IMG/VR virus record: IMGVR_UViG_3300046000_005521
Span: 1-31,764 of that record
Reading direction: 5' to 3' (one strand)
DNA: 31,764 bases
Origin: a virus
The notes below the pieces were generated by a model. The model was not told the origin of the DNA, did not search any database, and was given only the letters and a program-made list of their open reading frames with translations. Below, piece by piece: positions 17,500 through 25,975 of the stretch. Each line of letters starts with the position of its first letter. Positions within the stretch are counted from its first letter, which is position 1. The position numbers and the translations under genes were made by a program.

Positions 17500-19584
17500 T
17501 TAAACAGCACCAGTAGCTTGCGCCACCTCTGCAGCTGTCCTATCTTGTGCGGTCTTCGGCTTCGGTTGTTGGTCTTTAGTTTGATAAGTTTTAATAACTT
17601 CATTTGCCGCAGAAATTTTGTTATTAAACTCGCTTTCAAGATTTTCTGTATACTTCTTTCTAGTATTAAGCTGAATTTCAAGAGCTTTAGAATAATCAGA
17701 TAATTGCTTCATTGCACCTTGCATTTGTTGCATAGATTGTTTCAATTGAGCATTTTCAGTCATTTGCTGTTTCTTGATTATAACACGCAAATCAGCTTTA
17801 AAGGGCATAAAAGATTCTGGCATTAGTGTCATATACTGCTCTAAAACATCTGGAGACATATTTTGGATACCACCATTTAAGAACAATGTATTAAGGGTGT
17901 CTGCTGCCATAATTTCTGAGAATCTGGTTCCAACGCCTGCTTCAATACCAATATCAAACGCAAGATTTTCATAATCCGAACCATTAAATATCATTCTTTC
18001 TTCTTTTGTTGGTTCTGGATATTGACTTGCATCAAACTGTGGATTATTTGCATTCATATCATTAAATTGTTTGTATGCCATTTTTTGTTCTTCTACTTCA
18101 GCATTACTTCTTTCGTATGTAAACTCTTGGTTGTCATAGTAGAGTTTATAAAATTGCAAACGAATTGCTGCGCAGTCTTTTTGCGCTCTCCATTGACGTT
18201 TTTGCATATCATCAATTGGTTTTTGTGCTTGAGCTTGAATCTGAGCAATGGCTGTTCCTGACAAATCACGACTAACTAAATCGCCAGTAAAGATTTCGGA
18301 AGCGTTTCTCATTGTTCTCGTAGTTTCAATTAAAGAACCGATAAATTCCATAACACCGCCAGAAATTGGATTTCCTTGCAAGCGTTGAATACCAAATGTA
18401 TTTCCAGGAGTATAATCAACAATCATTTGACCTGGTTCGTTATTAATTACTTGACCACGCAAAGCGCCATCTTTAGTAATAATCTTTGACCAAGCTTGTT
18501 GTTGAGTGTCATAAGCAATCATTGCCAGCATAAGGTTAATAACCTTTTGGTTTGGCATTAATGATTCTGGTTCTGAACGACCATACAAACAGTTTTTTCT
18601 TGGTGTCAAAACACTTATTACGAAAGGATATAAACTCGCTTTTGATAATCTGGATTTGTATTGTTCTTCTGACTCTTTTTCTAAATATGAATCTTGGATA
18701 CCTGGAATTTGTCCATCAATATCGTATTTTTCCATATTGTCTTTTCCGTAAGCTAAACCCTTATTTGCTTCATCTTCTTTATCTTTTAGTTTAGGACCTT
18801 TTTTCATTTCATAAACAAGATATGGATTTAATGGGGTTGCATCGCAAATTTTTACATTCTTAGTTTCTTTTGTAAAATAAATTTCTCCGTCAATTCTAAA
18901 GAATCGTGTATAAACCGTAACCATTCCACTATCAATTATTTCTGGTTGTGGGTCGTCATATTCTCCAGAGTCAATATTATCTGGTGTAATGTATTGATGA
19001 AGTTTTTTATCTTTCACCATTGCACGAATCGTTTTAACTTCTTCACGCTTGCGAACCATCACCCATTTTTGCTTTTGAAATTGAGTTGCTTTTAATCTAG
19101 GATTAGAAACAGCAAAATCTAAAACATCAATAATTTCAGCATCCAAAGCACCTTCTTGAGTTCCTTTAGGACCAATTGCGTGTTCATTCCAATAGTAATA
19201 ATAAATCGAAGTTCCAGCAACTAGTGAATCAAGCGTTGCTTGTCTATCTAACTCTTGTTGGTCTATTTTTTTCGTCACAAACTTATCAAATTTCGTAACT
19301 TTTTCAGTGCTTTTTTCATCTAAGCTCGTTGCAAAGTTAAAAGCTACTGGAGTTCCAGTAACGTTAGAACGTTTGTTATCAACAATCATTTCAACTAAAT
19401 TATAAACTGGACGTGGAATATTTTTTGTGTTTTCAGTAATTTGACCCCATTGGTCGCCTTCGAAAAACTTCCACCAAACAGGAATAGCAGCAGCTAATCC
19501 TTTTGTCTGCATATAAGATTCGTGGTCACGCCAAAGTGTGTAATTTAAAGTTTCAAACTTGTCGTCTTTTTTAGATTTCTTCAT
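17500..19584 (-). CDS. Portal protein
   Basis: 694 residues, typical for a podoviral portal. The N-terminus includes a WWKFFEGDQWG segment (about 37-47) followed by RPVYNLVEMIVDNKRS, a pattern of portals that form a 12-subunit ring at one capsid vertex. The centre has the usual stem and wing helices (segments around GRSEPESLMPNQKVINL and SGTAIAQIQAQAQKP). The C-terminus (about 590-694) is a Gln/Lys-rich coiled coil, the likely barrel. It follows terminase directly and overlaps the small coiled-coil gene by 14 bases. The ribosome site is GAGG, about 12 bases from ATG. Confidence 0.9.
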   Translation of the reverse strand: MKKSKKDDKFETLNYTLWRDHESYMQTKGLAAAIPVWWKFFEGDQWGQITENTKNIPRPVYNLVEMIVDNKRSNVTGTPVAFNFATSLDEKSTEKVTKFDKFVTKKIDQQELDRQATLDSLVAGTSIYYYYWNEHAIGPKGTQEGALDAEIIDVLDFAVSNPRLKATQFQKQKWVMVRKREEVKTIRAMVKDKKLHQYITPDNIDSGEYDDPQPEIIDSGMVTVYTRFFRIDGEIYFTKETKNVKICDATPLNPYLVYEMKKGPKLKDKEDEANKGLAYGKDNMEKYDIDGQIPGIQDSYLEKESEEQYKSRLSKASLYPFVISVLTPRKNCLYGRSEPESLMPNQKVINLMLAMIAYDTQQQAWSKIITKDGALRGQVINNEPGQMIVDYTPGNTFGIQRLQGNPISGGVMEFIGSLIETTRTMRNASEIFTGDLVSRDLSGTAIAQIQAQAQKPIDDMQKRQWRAQKDCAAIRLQFYKLYYDNQEFTYERSNAEVEEQKMAYKQFNDMNANNPQFDASQYPEPTKEERMIFNGSDYENLAFDIGIEAGVGTRFSEIMAADTLNTLFLNGGIQNMSPDVLEQYMTLMPESFMPFKADLRVIIKKQQMTENAQLKQSMQQMQGAMKQLSDYSKALEIQLNTRKKYTENLESEFNNKISAANEVIKTYQTKDQQPKPKTAQDRTAAEVAQATGAV

Positions 19585-19846
19585 TTATTTTTGGCACCTC
19601 ATCTCCCATAAGTTCATTGAGAATTTGTTTAGGAGTAACTTGTTTGTTAATTTCTTTATTAACTTCCAAATCTTGAATCCTCTTGTTTAATTCTACCACT
19701 TTTTCAGAAAGTTTGTTGATTGTTGTTAATATTTCTGAAACTTTCATAGCATTTTCATTTACTTTTTCAATGTCAAAATTAACCTTTTTTAAAAGTGCCT
19801 CTAACTCCCTATACTGTTTAGCTTCTTTCTCTGTTAGAATTACCAC
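19571..19846 (-). CDS. Small coiled-coil protein between terminase and portal
   Basis: 91 residues, beginning with GTG at 19846, which overlaps the terminase stop by seven bases; GGGG lies 10 bases upstream. Residues about 5-65 are a continuous Leu/Lys/Glu/Val heptad-like helix, followed by a short acidic tail. Genes of this size between large terminase and portal are common in podoviruses and usually unannotated; a packaging or portal assembly helper is plausible. No family recognised. Confidence 0.65.
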   Translation of the reverse strand: MVILTEKEAKQYRELEALLKKVNFDIEKVNENAMKVSEILTTINKLSEKVVELNKRIQDLEVNKEINKQVTPKQILNELMGDEVPKINEEI

Positions 19847-21492
19847 GATATAAATTCCCCTTCTTTTCTTTCATCATCAGTAGATAATGGGTCCCAACCC
19901 CTTTTAGGTTTTGGTGAAACCATCTTGTCAACATAAGTTCTTTGTTGACTCCTTATATAATACGCTATTGCAAGTGCAATTACAAGGTCATCGTGCTTTC
20001 CTGGCAATGCTTGTTCTTTTGTTCCACGTTCATTCATTGCAAAAGTCAGCATTTCGTTTAGTGTCAAATAATCGTTAAATACATTTGTGTGGTCTCTTAC
20101 AATTCTTTTTAGCTCATCAATTATAACTGGTCTAGTAAGAACTGTCATTCTAAAACCATAAGATGTCGTTACTGCTTTTGAAAAGTTATCTTCAATCTTT
20201 CTCACAAAAACGTAAGGATATTCCATCTTTTCTAATTGTTTATGGACGTATGGTGTAAAGTTCGTTTCTATGCCAATTAATCCAAAGTTATAGTATTTAC
20301 CAAGACAATAAGCGGCTTCTGCGTATTTATCTGGGTCAACCCTTTGTTTTCTAAATGCTGCAACTTGCCTGCCATTGCTATTATCTATAACTTGTAAAAC
20401 GGAATAATCGCTTCCTTCTCCTGCTGGGTCTCCCCCAATGACGTATGGATGTCCAGCCTGTGGCTCTTCAAATATTTTAATACTGCCTTGTTTATAATCA
20501 ACGAACGCATCGTCCAATACTGTAATTTTTTTACCATCTGAAGAATAGTTAACTTTACACTTAAAATCACCAATTCTAATTGGTTTCGGTATTTTTTCTA
20601 GTCTTTCCACTATTGCTTCAGCGTCAAACGCACAAGCGCCAGTTGCGACAAATGCTTCTTCTGGGTAAGCAGGATATTCTTGATGAAAAATATTAATGTC
20701 GTTGTTGCAGTTGTTTCTTATACACCATCTACGCCATTCCAATTGTTCGTTCGTAAGATTAAACTTTACTTTCAAGTCTTCTTCTTCTGGACTCAAATCA
20801 AAACCAGAATAAGGCATTTTATACTCTGGCATTTCCCACCAAGCAAAAAACAAAGGAGTATAATCATTTTGATTACTAACCGCTGCGTCCCACAAATCTT
20901 TAAATTCGTTATAACCTCTAGCGGTTGATTCTATGATTACCATCGTATTAGGAAGGTTTGGAACAGTTTGCAACAGTGTTCCTAAAATTAGATTCTTATT
21001 GCCTTTCCATAGCGCAAATTCAGATATATGCAGATTTTGATAAGTCGCAGATGCACCTTGTGCTTCACCACTTGCGGTCATAACTGAAAACCTTGAGTTT
21101 AATCCAGTTCCATCTTTATTATTAAATACGAGTTCTTTAGCGTTAGATGCTCTAATTTCTGGTTTCCATTCATCTGGAAGTCGGTCATAAAACAACTTAC
21201 TCATATTAAACAAGTTGTCGGTTGCCTTGTCTTCGTGTGCTATAATACCAGTTCTTATGTTCTTTTGCGTTGCAGTCAACTTAAACATAATCGCTTCTGT
21301 CATAGTCGAAAAACCCATCTGACGTGCTTTTAATATCACAATTCTGATAGGTTTTTGTTCTAAAAATAAATTCTTAACAGTGTCGTAAAACTTTAATTGC
21401 GGTGTATTAGGTGTAAGTTTACTTACTGTAGCATCTTTTTTAGTAATTTGAATAAATTCAGAGATATATCTAAGAGTATTAATTTCAGGCAT
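19840..21492 (-). CDS. terL: Terminase large subunit (DNA packaging motor)
   Basis: 550 residues. ATPase motifs: Walker A KARQMGFS at 55-62, Walker B region LHISE at 154-158, and motif III ESTARG at 188-193. The nuclease domain has GGDPAGEGSDYS (Asp355), GIETNF (Glu409) and HDDLVIALA (Asp501-502), the three acidic sites of the RNase H-like fold. The protein pumps DNA into the procapsid and cuts the concatemer. It begins at ATG 21492, one base overlapping the preceding stop. Confidence 0.95.
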   Translation of the reverse strand: MPEINTLRYISEFIQITKKDATVSKLTPNTPQLKFYDTVKNLFLEQKPIRIVILKARQMGFSTMTEAIMFKLTATQKNIRTGIIAHEDKATDNLFNMSKLFYDRLPDEWKPEIRASNAKELVFNNKDGTGLNSRFSVMTASGEAQGASATYQNLHISEFALWKGNKNLILGTLLQTVPNLPNTMVIIESTARGYNEFKDLWDAAVSNQNDYTPLFFAWWEMPEYKMPYSGFDLSPEEEDLKVKFNLTNEQLEWRRWCIRNNCNNDINIFHQEYPAYPEEAFVATGACAFDAEAIVERLEKIPKPIRIGDFKCKVNYSSDGKKITVLDDAFVDYKQGSIKIFEEPQAGHPYVIGGDPAGEGSDYSVLQVIDNSNGRQVAAFRKQRVDPDKYAEAAYCLGKYYNFGLIGIETNFTPYVHKQLEKMEYPYVFVRKIEDNFSKAVTTSYGFRMTVLTRPVIIDELKRIVRDHTNVFNDYLTLNEMLTFAMNERGTKEQALPGKHDDLVIALAIAYYIRSQQRTYVDKMVSPKPKRGWDPLSTDDERKEGEFISW

Positions 21493-21842
21493 TAAAACTT
21501 ATCACCTGAGACTTTTTGAAGCATTTTTTCAAGGTCTGAGACTTTAACTTCAACTTCTTGTTTAAAGTCGCCAGTCAGTTTAGCGATTTCAATTAAACCT
21601 TTAATATCGCCTTCCTCAATAACCTTAGCAAACGCCCTTAAAACAGCCCTTTCAGCAACGGTAATTTGTCTACCGTTTTCCAATTCACTATAAGTAGCGT
21701 TAGCAATTGCTTGCGCCGCTTCTTTAATAGCAGAAATTCTTTCTTTCTTAACTTTTTTCTTGTCGTCAGAATCTTTGCCTAAAAAGATTTTTTGTTCTTC
21801 TTCGGTCAATGTATCTAAAAATTCTTGTGCTAGTTTTTCCAT
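21492..21842 (-). CDS. Probable terminase small subunit
   Basis: 116 residues with a GGAG site before ATG 21842. The start is acidic (LTEEEQKIFL), followed by a Lys-rich stretch, then helices and the segment around AERAVLRAFAKVIEEGD, ending in IKGLIEIAKLTGDFKQEVEVKVSD. A late helical segment followed by a K-Q-x-V-E-V-type strand is common at the C-terminus of small terminase subunits, which recognise the packaging site. Its place directly before terL, with one-base overlap, supports this. A classical HTH is not obvious at the N-terminus, so confidence is moderate. Confidence 0.6.
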   Translation of the reverse strand: MEKLAQEFLDTLTEEEQKIFLGKDSDDKKKVKKERISAIKEAAQAIANATYSELENGRQITVAERAVLRAFAKVIEEGDIKGLIEIAKLTGDFKQEVEVKVSDLEKMLQKVSGDKF

Positions 21843-21844
21843 AA

Positions 21845-22243
21845 TTACTCCGTTAAGGATATTAAATCCATATCCTCTTCAAACCTTTCTATAATAGATT
21901 TTACCTCTTCTATAGGTTTACCGACCTTTTTCGCCACTTTTTCTATACTGTCCTTCTTTATTATACCATAAGAAAATATTTCAAGTTGATAATCCATATA
22001 AATCATTGCCAAGTCGTGAAGTTTATTAAAATAAGACTTTCTTATCTTTTTAATCTCTTGATACCAAGCGTTGGCGAGATTAATTCTTAATTTTAATTCA
22101 TACGCTGCTTGGTCGTCAAAAGGTTTACTATTGGCATATGCTTTAATCATATCTAACTGCGTCAATGCTGAAAGTTCATATATTTCCAGCATTTTCGCTG
22201 TGGCAAGGTGGTCTTTTTTGGGTGGGTAATTAGTTTCCAGCAT
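21845..22243 (-). CDS. Helical protein with C-terminal HTH-like segment
   Basis: 132 residues from ATG 22243, two bases past the RusA stop; an in-frame GTG at 22267 would overlap RusA and also lacks a good ribosome site, so the start is uncertain. The protein is almost all helical. The last 35 residues (around IEKVAKKVGKPIEEVKSII) look like a helix-turn-helix used to read DNA. Placed between recombination and packaging genes, it could be a DNA-binding packaging factor or a late regulator. It is an alternative candidate for the small terminase subunit. No family recognised. Confidence 0.65.
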   Translation of the reverse strand: MLETNYPPKKDHLATAKMLEIYELSALTQLDMIKAYANSKPFDDQAAYELKLRINLANAWYQEIKKIRKSYFNKLHDLAMIYMDYQLEIFSYGIIKKDSIEKVAKKVGKPIEEVKSIIERFEEDMDLISLTE

Positions 22244-22244
22244 A

Positions 22245-22667
22245 TTAATTAAATATAACTTCGTCACTTATGAATATAATAACTTCTGGTTTAATTCCAT
22301 ACATCTTTCTGCAAACGTGTAATACCACTTGCTTGTCATCTTCATACGCAACTTTATTCAAACTATCAAGTATCATTTTAACTATATTATCAGAATCTGG
22401 TTTTACGGTCGGCAAAATAGAACCATCAATCATCGCTGCTTGAGTTTTTTGCGAAGCAGATTGAGGCATTTCAAATTTTGCAGTAATCTCTACATAAAGT
22501 GGTTTTTTACCATCAAACTTAACGTTTTTATACTTTTCCCTAAACGCTTGGATAACCCTCGCTTTATAGTCGGTGTTTTCTTTTGGCATATAACTCCAAC
22601 CTTGTCTTGTAGTTCTTACGCTTTTTTTACCAAATGGTTTTCCTTCTACCACAAAGTTAATTCTCAT
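22245..22667 (-). CDS. rusA: RusA-type Holliday junction resolvase
   Basis: 140 residues, the usual RusA length. The hallmark block KPDSDN (89-94), followed by K97, D101 and AYEDDKQV (107-114), supplies the conserved acidic residues (Asp91, Asp93, Asp110/111) corresponding to the catalytic Asp70, Asp72 and Asp91 of E. coli RusA, plus the conserved Lys. RusA resolves four-way junctions as a dimer; in phages it trims branched DNA before packaging. The ATG overlaps the upstream RusA-like gene by four bases (ATGA). Site: GGAG, nine bases away. Confidence 0.9.
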   Translation of the reverse strand: MRINFVVEGKPFGKKSVRTTRQGWSYMPKENTDYKARVIQAFREKYKNVKFDGKKPLYVEITAKFEMPQSASQKTQAAMIDGSILPTVKPDSDNIVKMILDSLNKVAYEDDKQVVLHVCRKMYGIKPEVIIFISDEVIFN

Positions 22668-23047
22668 TTTTTAAATTCTCCTATTCCTACTTTTAATTTA
22701 TCAGTCCAACCATAGAATTTTTTTACAACAACAGAAGCAACTTGTTTTTTGTAATGATATGCAACTGATTGTAATGAAGAGATAACAATGTCTGCAACAT
22801 CTGAAACATCTGGAAATTCAAGTAATGGTGCTTTTGAATCGCATAAATCTTTTTGCGCCCATTGTTCCATACTTTTTTTTGGTGGTTCATATAACTCAAC
22901 AACCACTTCAACAGGCGTATCTTCTTCTATGCAGTAATCTTGGTGTGCATTTATAAAACTTCTCATAACTAGTTTCTCATAGATTTCTCTGTCTATTCTA
23001 TGATAACCTTTTCTTGGGAATCTCCCTTTAACTTCAAACCACTTCAT
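22664..23047 (-). CDS. RusA-like protein with degenerate active site
   Basis: 127 residues. It aligns with the neighbouring RusA over the core: PDVSDVADIVISSLQSVAY then KKQV and KKFYG match the resolvase block at 14 of 36 positions, and the P-V-E-V strand and YEPPKKS segment align upstream. Of the catalytic set, only the first Asp (Asp80) remains; the second is Ser82, and the DD pair is Tyr99-Lys100. It is therefore probably non-catalytic. It could form a heterodimer with RusA or bind junctions without cutting. The reading frame is intact and packed by four-base overlaps on both sides, so it is not decaying. Descent from a tandem duplication is inference. Confidence 0.75.
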   Translation of the reverse strand: MKWFEVKGRFPRKGYHRIDREIYEKLVMRSFINAHQDYCIEEDTPVEVVVELYEPPKKSMEQWAQKDLCDSKAPLLEFPDVSDVADIVISSLQSVAYHYKKQVASVVVKKFYGWTDKLKVGIGEFKK

Positions 23048-24162
23048 ACAAACAACTCTTCGCAGTATTTGTGTCCACGTTCCTCGTTGAAGACCATCAT
23101 TAACATCCCTGCTTTAGATGACAAATTCTTATCAAATTCATAATCGCTATGCTTGTTGTTGAGTGATGGTGCATAGAACACTTTCATATTAAATTCAGGT
23201 CTTCCGTATAAGGTTATTTCTCTGTAATGGTGGAAGTGTCCGAACAATGCGTATTCAAATGAGATGCCTCTTGCCATTGCAAGTTCTTGAACATAACCAT
23301 TCTTTTTGCCATCAACCAAGTGTCCGTGTGATACGAACATCTTATGTTTCTTTGTTAAATCCACAACAAAATCACGACCAGTAGTAATTTTGACGTTTTT
23401 GTTATTAATCATAGCGTGTTTAACAATCTCAACAAAGATTAACATAGCATCATCTTCAACAAGTTCGTTACGACCAGTTCCAAACGCCCTCGTTTGAGTA
23501 TGGTTAGAAGAAGTCACGCAATAAAAGTCGATGAACATATCTTTGGATAATTCGTTAAGCATTTGCACATATGCTTGTGCTACACGGATTGTTTGAGGAA
23601 TAAGCATTGTTTTAATTGCTAATAACTGGGATGGTCTCAAGTGTGAACCTTCTACAACATCACCAAGTTCCATTAACTTAATCCGTTTAAATCCAATTTC
23701 GCTTTGTTTGGAAATGACGTGATTATAAACAACTTTTAAAGTATCTAACATTTCATCGTGTCCGTCAAAGTGGAAGTCGCTTGTAATAAAGACATACTCA
23801 TTATCTTGTTTGGCAACTTTCATTTCTTTCTTAAACTCAATTTTTTCTGATTGTTGTTCAAGAATGTTTAACGCTTCTTCAGTTAGAACGCTTGCTCTAC
23901 CCTTTTCTAATGTTCCAAGTTTTCTGAGATGGTTTTCCGTTAAACCTTGCGCCCTTGCAACATAGTCGCCAGTCATATACTTGCTTTGAAATTTTCTTGC
24001 TCTATAATATCTTTTTTTCCACGCTTGCTTAATTGTTTCTTCTTCAAAAACAAGATTAAGTTCTTCGACCGCTTTTTTCCAGTTAGGAACAGCATCGTCT
24101 TTGTCGTAATATTTAGCGACAATGTCTATTAAGTTTTGTCTGTGGTGCAAATAATGATACAT
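23044..24162 (-). CDS. Metallophosphoesterase with N-terminal helical domain
   Basis: 372 residues from ATG 24162, chosen over a TTG at 24183 because GAGGG lies before it. The first 110 residues are basic and helical, resembling an HTH/DNA-binding unit. The calcineurin-like core has metal-site motifs in order: SDFHFDG (128-134), LGDVVEG (166-172), SSNH (218-221), SHGH (278-281) and GHFHH (308-312), all intact. Such phage enzymes hydrolyse phosphodiesters; substrate unknown, though a nuclease or cyclic nucleotide role is possible. It starts one base past the previous stop and overlaps the RusA-like gene by four bases. Confidence 0.88.
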   Translation of the reverse strand: MYHYLHHRQNLIDIVAKYYDKDDAVPNWKKAVEELNLVFEEETIKQAWKKRYYRARKFQSKYMTGDYVARAQGLTENHLRKLGTLEKGRASVLTEEALNILEQQSEKIEFKKEMKVAKQDNEYVFITSDFHFDGHDEMLDTLKVVYNHVISKQSEIGFKRIKLMELGDVVEGSHLRPSQLLAIKTMLIPQTIRVAQAYVQMLNELSKDMFIDFYCVTSSNHTQTRAFGTGRNELVEDDAMLIFVEIVKHAMINNKNVKITTGRDFVVDLTKKHKMFVSHGHLVDGKKNGYVQELAMARGISFEYALFGHFHHYREITLYGRPEFNMKVFYAPSLNNKHSDYEFDKNLSSKAGMLMMVFNEERGHKYCEELFV

Positions 24163-24163
24163 A

Positions 24164-24637
24164 TTAACCCTCAATCTTTCCAATTACTCTAGATATTGCT
24201 AACAATTCGTCAACGCTAATATCTTCTTTTTGATTCATAAACGCATCATAAACAACTTTTGCTTGTGAATCTTCGTTAAATTGTATGCGCACTTGACCAT
24301 CTAAACCTGCTTTATAATCTTTGTAAGATAGTCGTTTAATCATCCCTTTAATACTAATCCACTTTGATTCAGACCATTTTTTATATTCTTCTTGAGAGGC
24401 AATTTTTATGCCTTTTGTTGAAGATAAGACAATTCTTGGTAAATCGCTGTTATTAATATTTCTAACATCAGAAGTGATTTCCAATCTCGCTGCGGAATCG
24501 TGAAAGTTAACTTCTTCAGAAACCCAGTGAGTGTAATCTTCCGTCATATTATCGTAAATAAACCTTTGTGTAATCCATCCATCTTGTTGTTTCAACAAGT
24601 TATACAACTTCCATTGTCTAGTAGTTAAATGTCCCAT
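24164..24637 (-). CDS. Winged-helix-like phage protein
   Basis: 157 residues with a strong AAGGAGGAAAT site. The N-terminus (LTTRQWKLYNLLKQ... GWITQRFIYDNM) is typical of a winged-helix recognition domain, followed by a segment around SAARLEITSDVRNINNS that resembles phage HTH proteins controlling later gene expression. The C-terminal half is mixed charged. DNA binding is inferred from the HTH-like pattern; target unknown. Confidence 0.65.
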   Translation of the reverse strand: MGHLTTRQWKLYNLLKQQDGWITQRFIYDNMTEDYTHWVSEEVNFHDSAARLEITSDVRNINNSDLPRIVLSSTKGIKIASQEEYKKWSESKWISIKGMIKRLSYKDYKAGLDGQVRIQFNEDSQAKVVYDAFMNQKEDISVDELLAISRVIGKIEG

Positions 24638-24646
24638 ATTTCCTCC

Positions 24647-24844
24647 TTAATACTTTACGAGTCCACTTTCCAGTGCTTTAGTTAACAATTGTCGTAGCGA
24701 TTCATCACTCATTTTTTCCCATTCTTTTGGTAATGAATAGCATTCTCTGAGAGCAAAGGCAATTTCGCTTTTGCTCATTTCTTCTATTTTCTTTTCTAGT
24801 TTGTGTATGTTGTCAAACAAACCAACGTTCTTATATCTTGTCAT
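24647..24844 (-). CDS. Small helical protein
   Basis: 65 residues, highly charged and helical, with Met-Ser-rich turns (EEMSKSEIAFALRECY, then EKMSDESLRQLL). The ATG overlaps the stop of the small membrane gene by four bases (ATGA) and lacks a clear ribosome site, so translation is probably coupled. Function unknown. Confidence 0.65.
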   Translation of the reverse strand: MTRYKNVGLFDNIHKLEKKIEEMSKSEIAFALRECYSLPKEWEKMSDESLRQLLTKALESGLVKY

Positions 24845-24996
24845 AATATAAAGAACAGATATACTATTGCTCCAATAAAAGACAAGGATAACAATGATTC
24901 CGCCAATTCGTTTTTCTTTAATAACATATTTATCATTGATAATAAAACTCCAAGCGGCGGAAACAAAACACTTGATATTTTAAAAAGGTAAGTCAT
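24841..24996 (-). CDS. Small hydrophobic membrane protein
   Basis: 51 residues, ATG 24996 to TGA 24841-24843. The ATG lies inside the last codons of the SSB gene, preceded by GAGG nine bases upstream. Two hydrophobic stretches (about 3-25 and 36-51) are separated by a short KKNELAES turn; a hairpin with both ends on one side is likely. The stop overlaps the next ATG in ATGA. The frame fills what would otherwise be a 135-base gap, which supports its being real. Function unknown; it may be a small membrane-directed phage effector. Confidence 0.65.
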   Translation of the reverse strand: MTYLFKISSVLFPPLGVLLSMINMLLKKNELAESLLSLSFIGAIVYLFFIL

Positions 24997-25387
24997 CTTC
25001 AGCAACCTCAACTTCAGCAACTACTTCCTTTGCATCTTGATAAGGAATGTCATTTCTAATTCCAGTTTGTGGTTTACTTTCTGCAAAATAAATTTTCTTG
25101 ATGACAACTTTTAATAACTTCTTTTTGGTTTTACCATCCGCTTCATTGCCAATTGTATGACCAACAATATAACCTTCAATACCAAACTTTTGACTCTTGT
25201 CTTTCCAAACCTTCAAAATCGTTTCCGCTGTTTTACCAAAAGCAATACAAGGAACATATTCATATTTTGTCTTACCTTCAAAGGTGGGAATCGACATTTG
25301 GAAATTAATGTAAACTAAACCAGTTTCTTCTTTAATCGTCTTTTTTGGTGCATCTGTAATATGCCCAATCGCTGCGTAAATATTCAT
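24980..25387 (-). CDS. ssb: Single-stranded DNA-binding protein
   Basis: 135 residues, OB-fold SSB. The N-terminus MNIYAAIGHITDAPKKT and the following VYINFQMSIP, VPCIAFGKTAETI and GIEGYIVG segments are SSB signatures. The C-terminus ends EDDLPF, the acidic tip through which bacterial SSB recruits RecO, PriA and other partners. It supports replication and RecT-dependent recombination. AAAGGA precedes ATG 25387, which overlaps the previous stop by one base. Confidence 0.92.
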   Translation of the reverse strand: MNIYAAIGHITDAPKKTIKEETGLVYINFQMSIPTFEGKTKYEYVPCIAFGKTAETILKVWKDKSQKFGIEGYIVGHTIGNEADGKTKKKLLKVVIKKIYFAESKPQTGIRNDIPYQDAKEVVAEVEVAEDDLPF

Positions 25388-25782
25388 TATTCAAAGTCCT
25401 TTCTTGAAACTCCGTGAAATCCGTAAATACTTTTTTTGTATGATTCAATATCTTTTTTGTGTTCGGATAAATTTTCTAATTCTTTTAACGCCCAATTATC
25501 AGCAACTTTACCATAGTATTTCGCTATTAATTCATCAGCGTAGTTTAGAATGTCCGCTTCCATCTCATCATTGACATCTTCAATGCAAACCACTTTATAA
25601 TCTTCTTCAATGTTTGGAAACTTTTTTAACATATCGTTCCAAATTGCTTCACCAACTTCAAGTGGGATAGTCAGTGATTCTTTTGTATATTCGTCAACAT
25701 ATTCGTTTAAGTTCCATCCGTCATAGTCAGGAACAATTCTTAAACCAAAGTCAGCAATTAATACTAGATAATTATTTTCCAT
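25387..25782 (-). CDS. Acidic protein of unknown function
   Basis: 131 residues from ATG 25782, chosen because AAGGAAGAAG precedes it; an in-frame start farther upstream at 25833 would run through a lysine-rich stretch. The protein is acidic, with many Glu, Asp, Tyr and Trp, a beta-rich first half and a helical second half (EADILNYADELIAKYYG). It sits between two zinc/OB-fold genes in the replication cluster. No family recognised. Confidence 0.65.
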   Translation of the reverse strand: MENNYLVLIADFGLRIVPDYDGWNLNEYVDEYTKESLTIPLEVGEAIWNDMLKKFPNIEEDYKVVCIEDVNDEMEADILNYADELIAKYYGKVADNWALKELENLSEHKKDIESYKKSIYGFHGVSRKDFE

Positions 25783-25975
25783 CTTCTTCCTTTTCTTTTT
25801 TCGGTGGTAATTTAAACCCCATTTTTTTAGCAAAGTTTATTGTGGAACATTCATTACAAATTCTGAGAGGGTCAGCAACTAATGGAAACCCATTTCTTCC
25901 CCAACCAGTGTATTTCTTTCCGCAATAATTACAAATCTTTTCTTTTTTTAATTCTTCTTTTAATTTATCACTCAT
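25772..25975 (-). CDS. Zinc-ribbon protein
   Basis: 67 residues. Two CxxC knuckles, CNYC (15-18) and CNEC (40-43), with a basic and Gly-rich segment between and a Lys/Glu-rich tail. This is a classical four-Cys zinc ribbon, likely to bind DNA or a protein partner. It overlaps the previous gene by eight bases and the next by 11. No specific function assigned. Confidence 0.8.
   Translation of the reverse strand: MSDKLKEELKKEKICNYCGKKYTGWGRNGFPLVADPLRICNECSTINFAKKMGFKLPPKKEKEEDGK

Noticed and set aside
17440-17703. Plus- and minus-strand open frames over the portal C-terminus and gap
   Set aside because: Both are out of frame with the portal coiled coil and have composition unlike real proteins.
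22329-22715. 128-codon plus-strand open frame
   Set aside because: It is antisense to the two RusA genes, has unlikely composition (Phe, His and Ile-rich) and no ribosome site.
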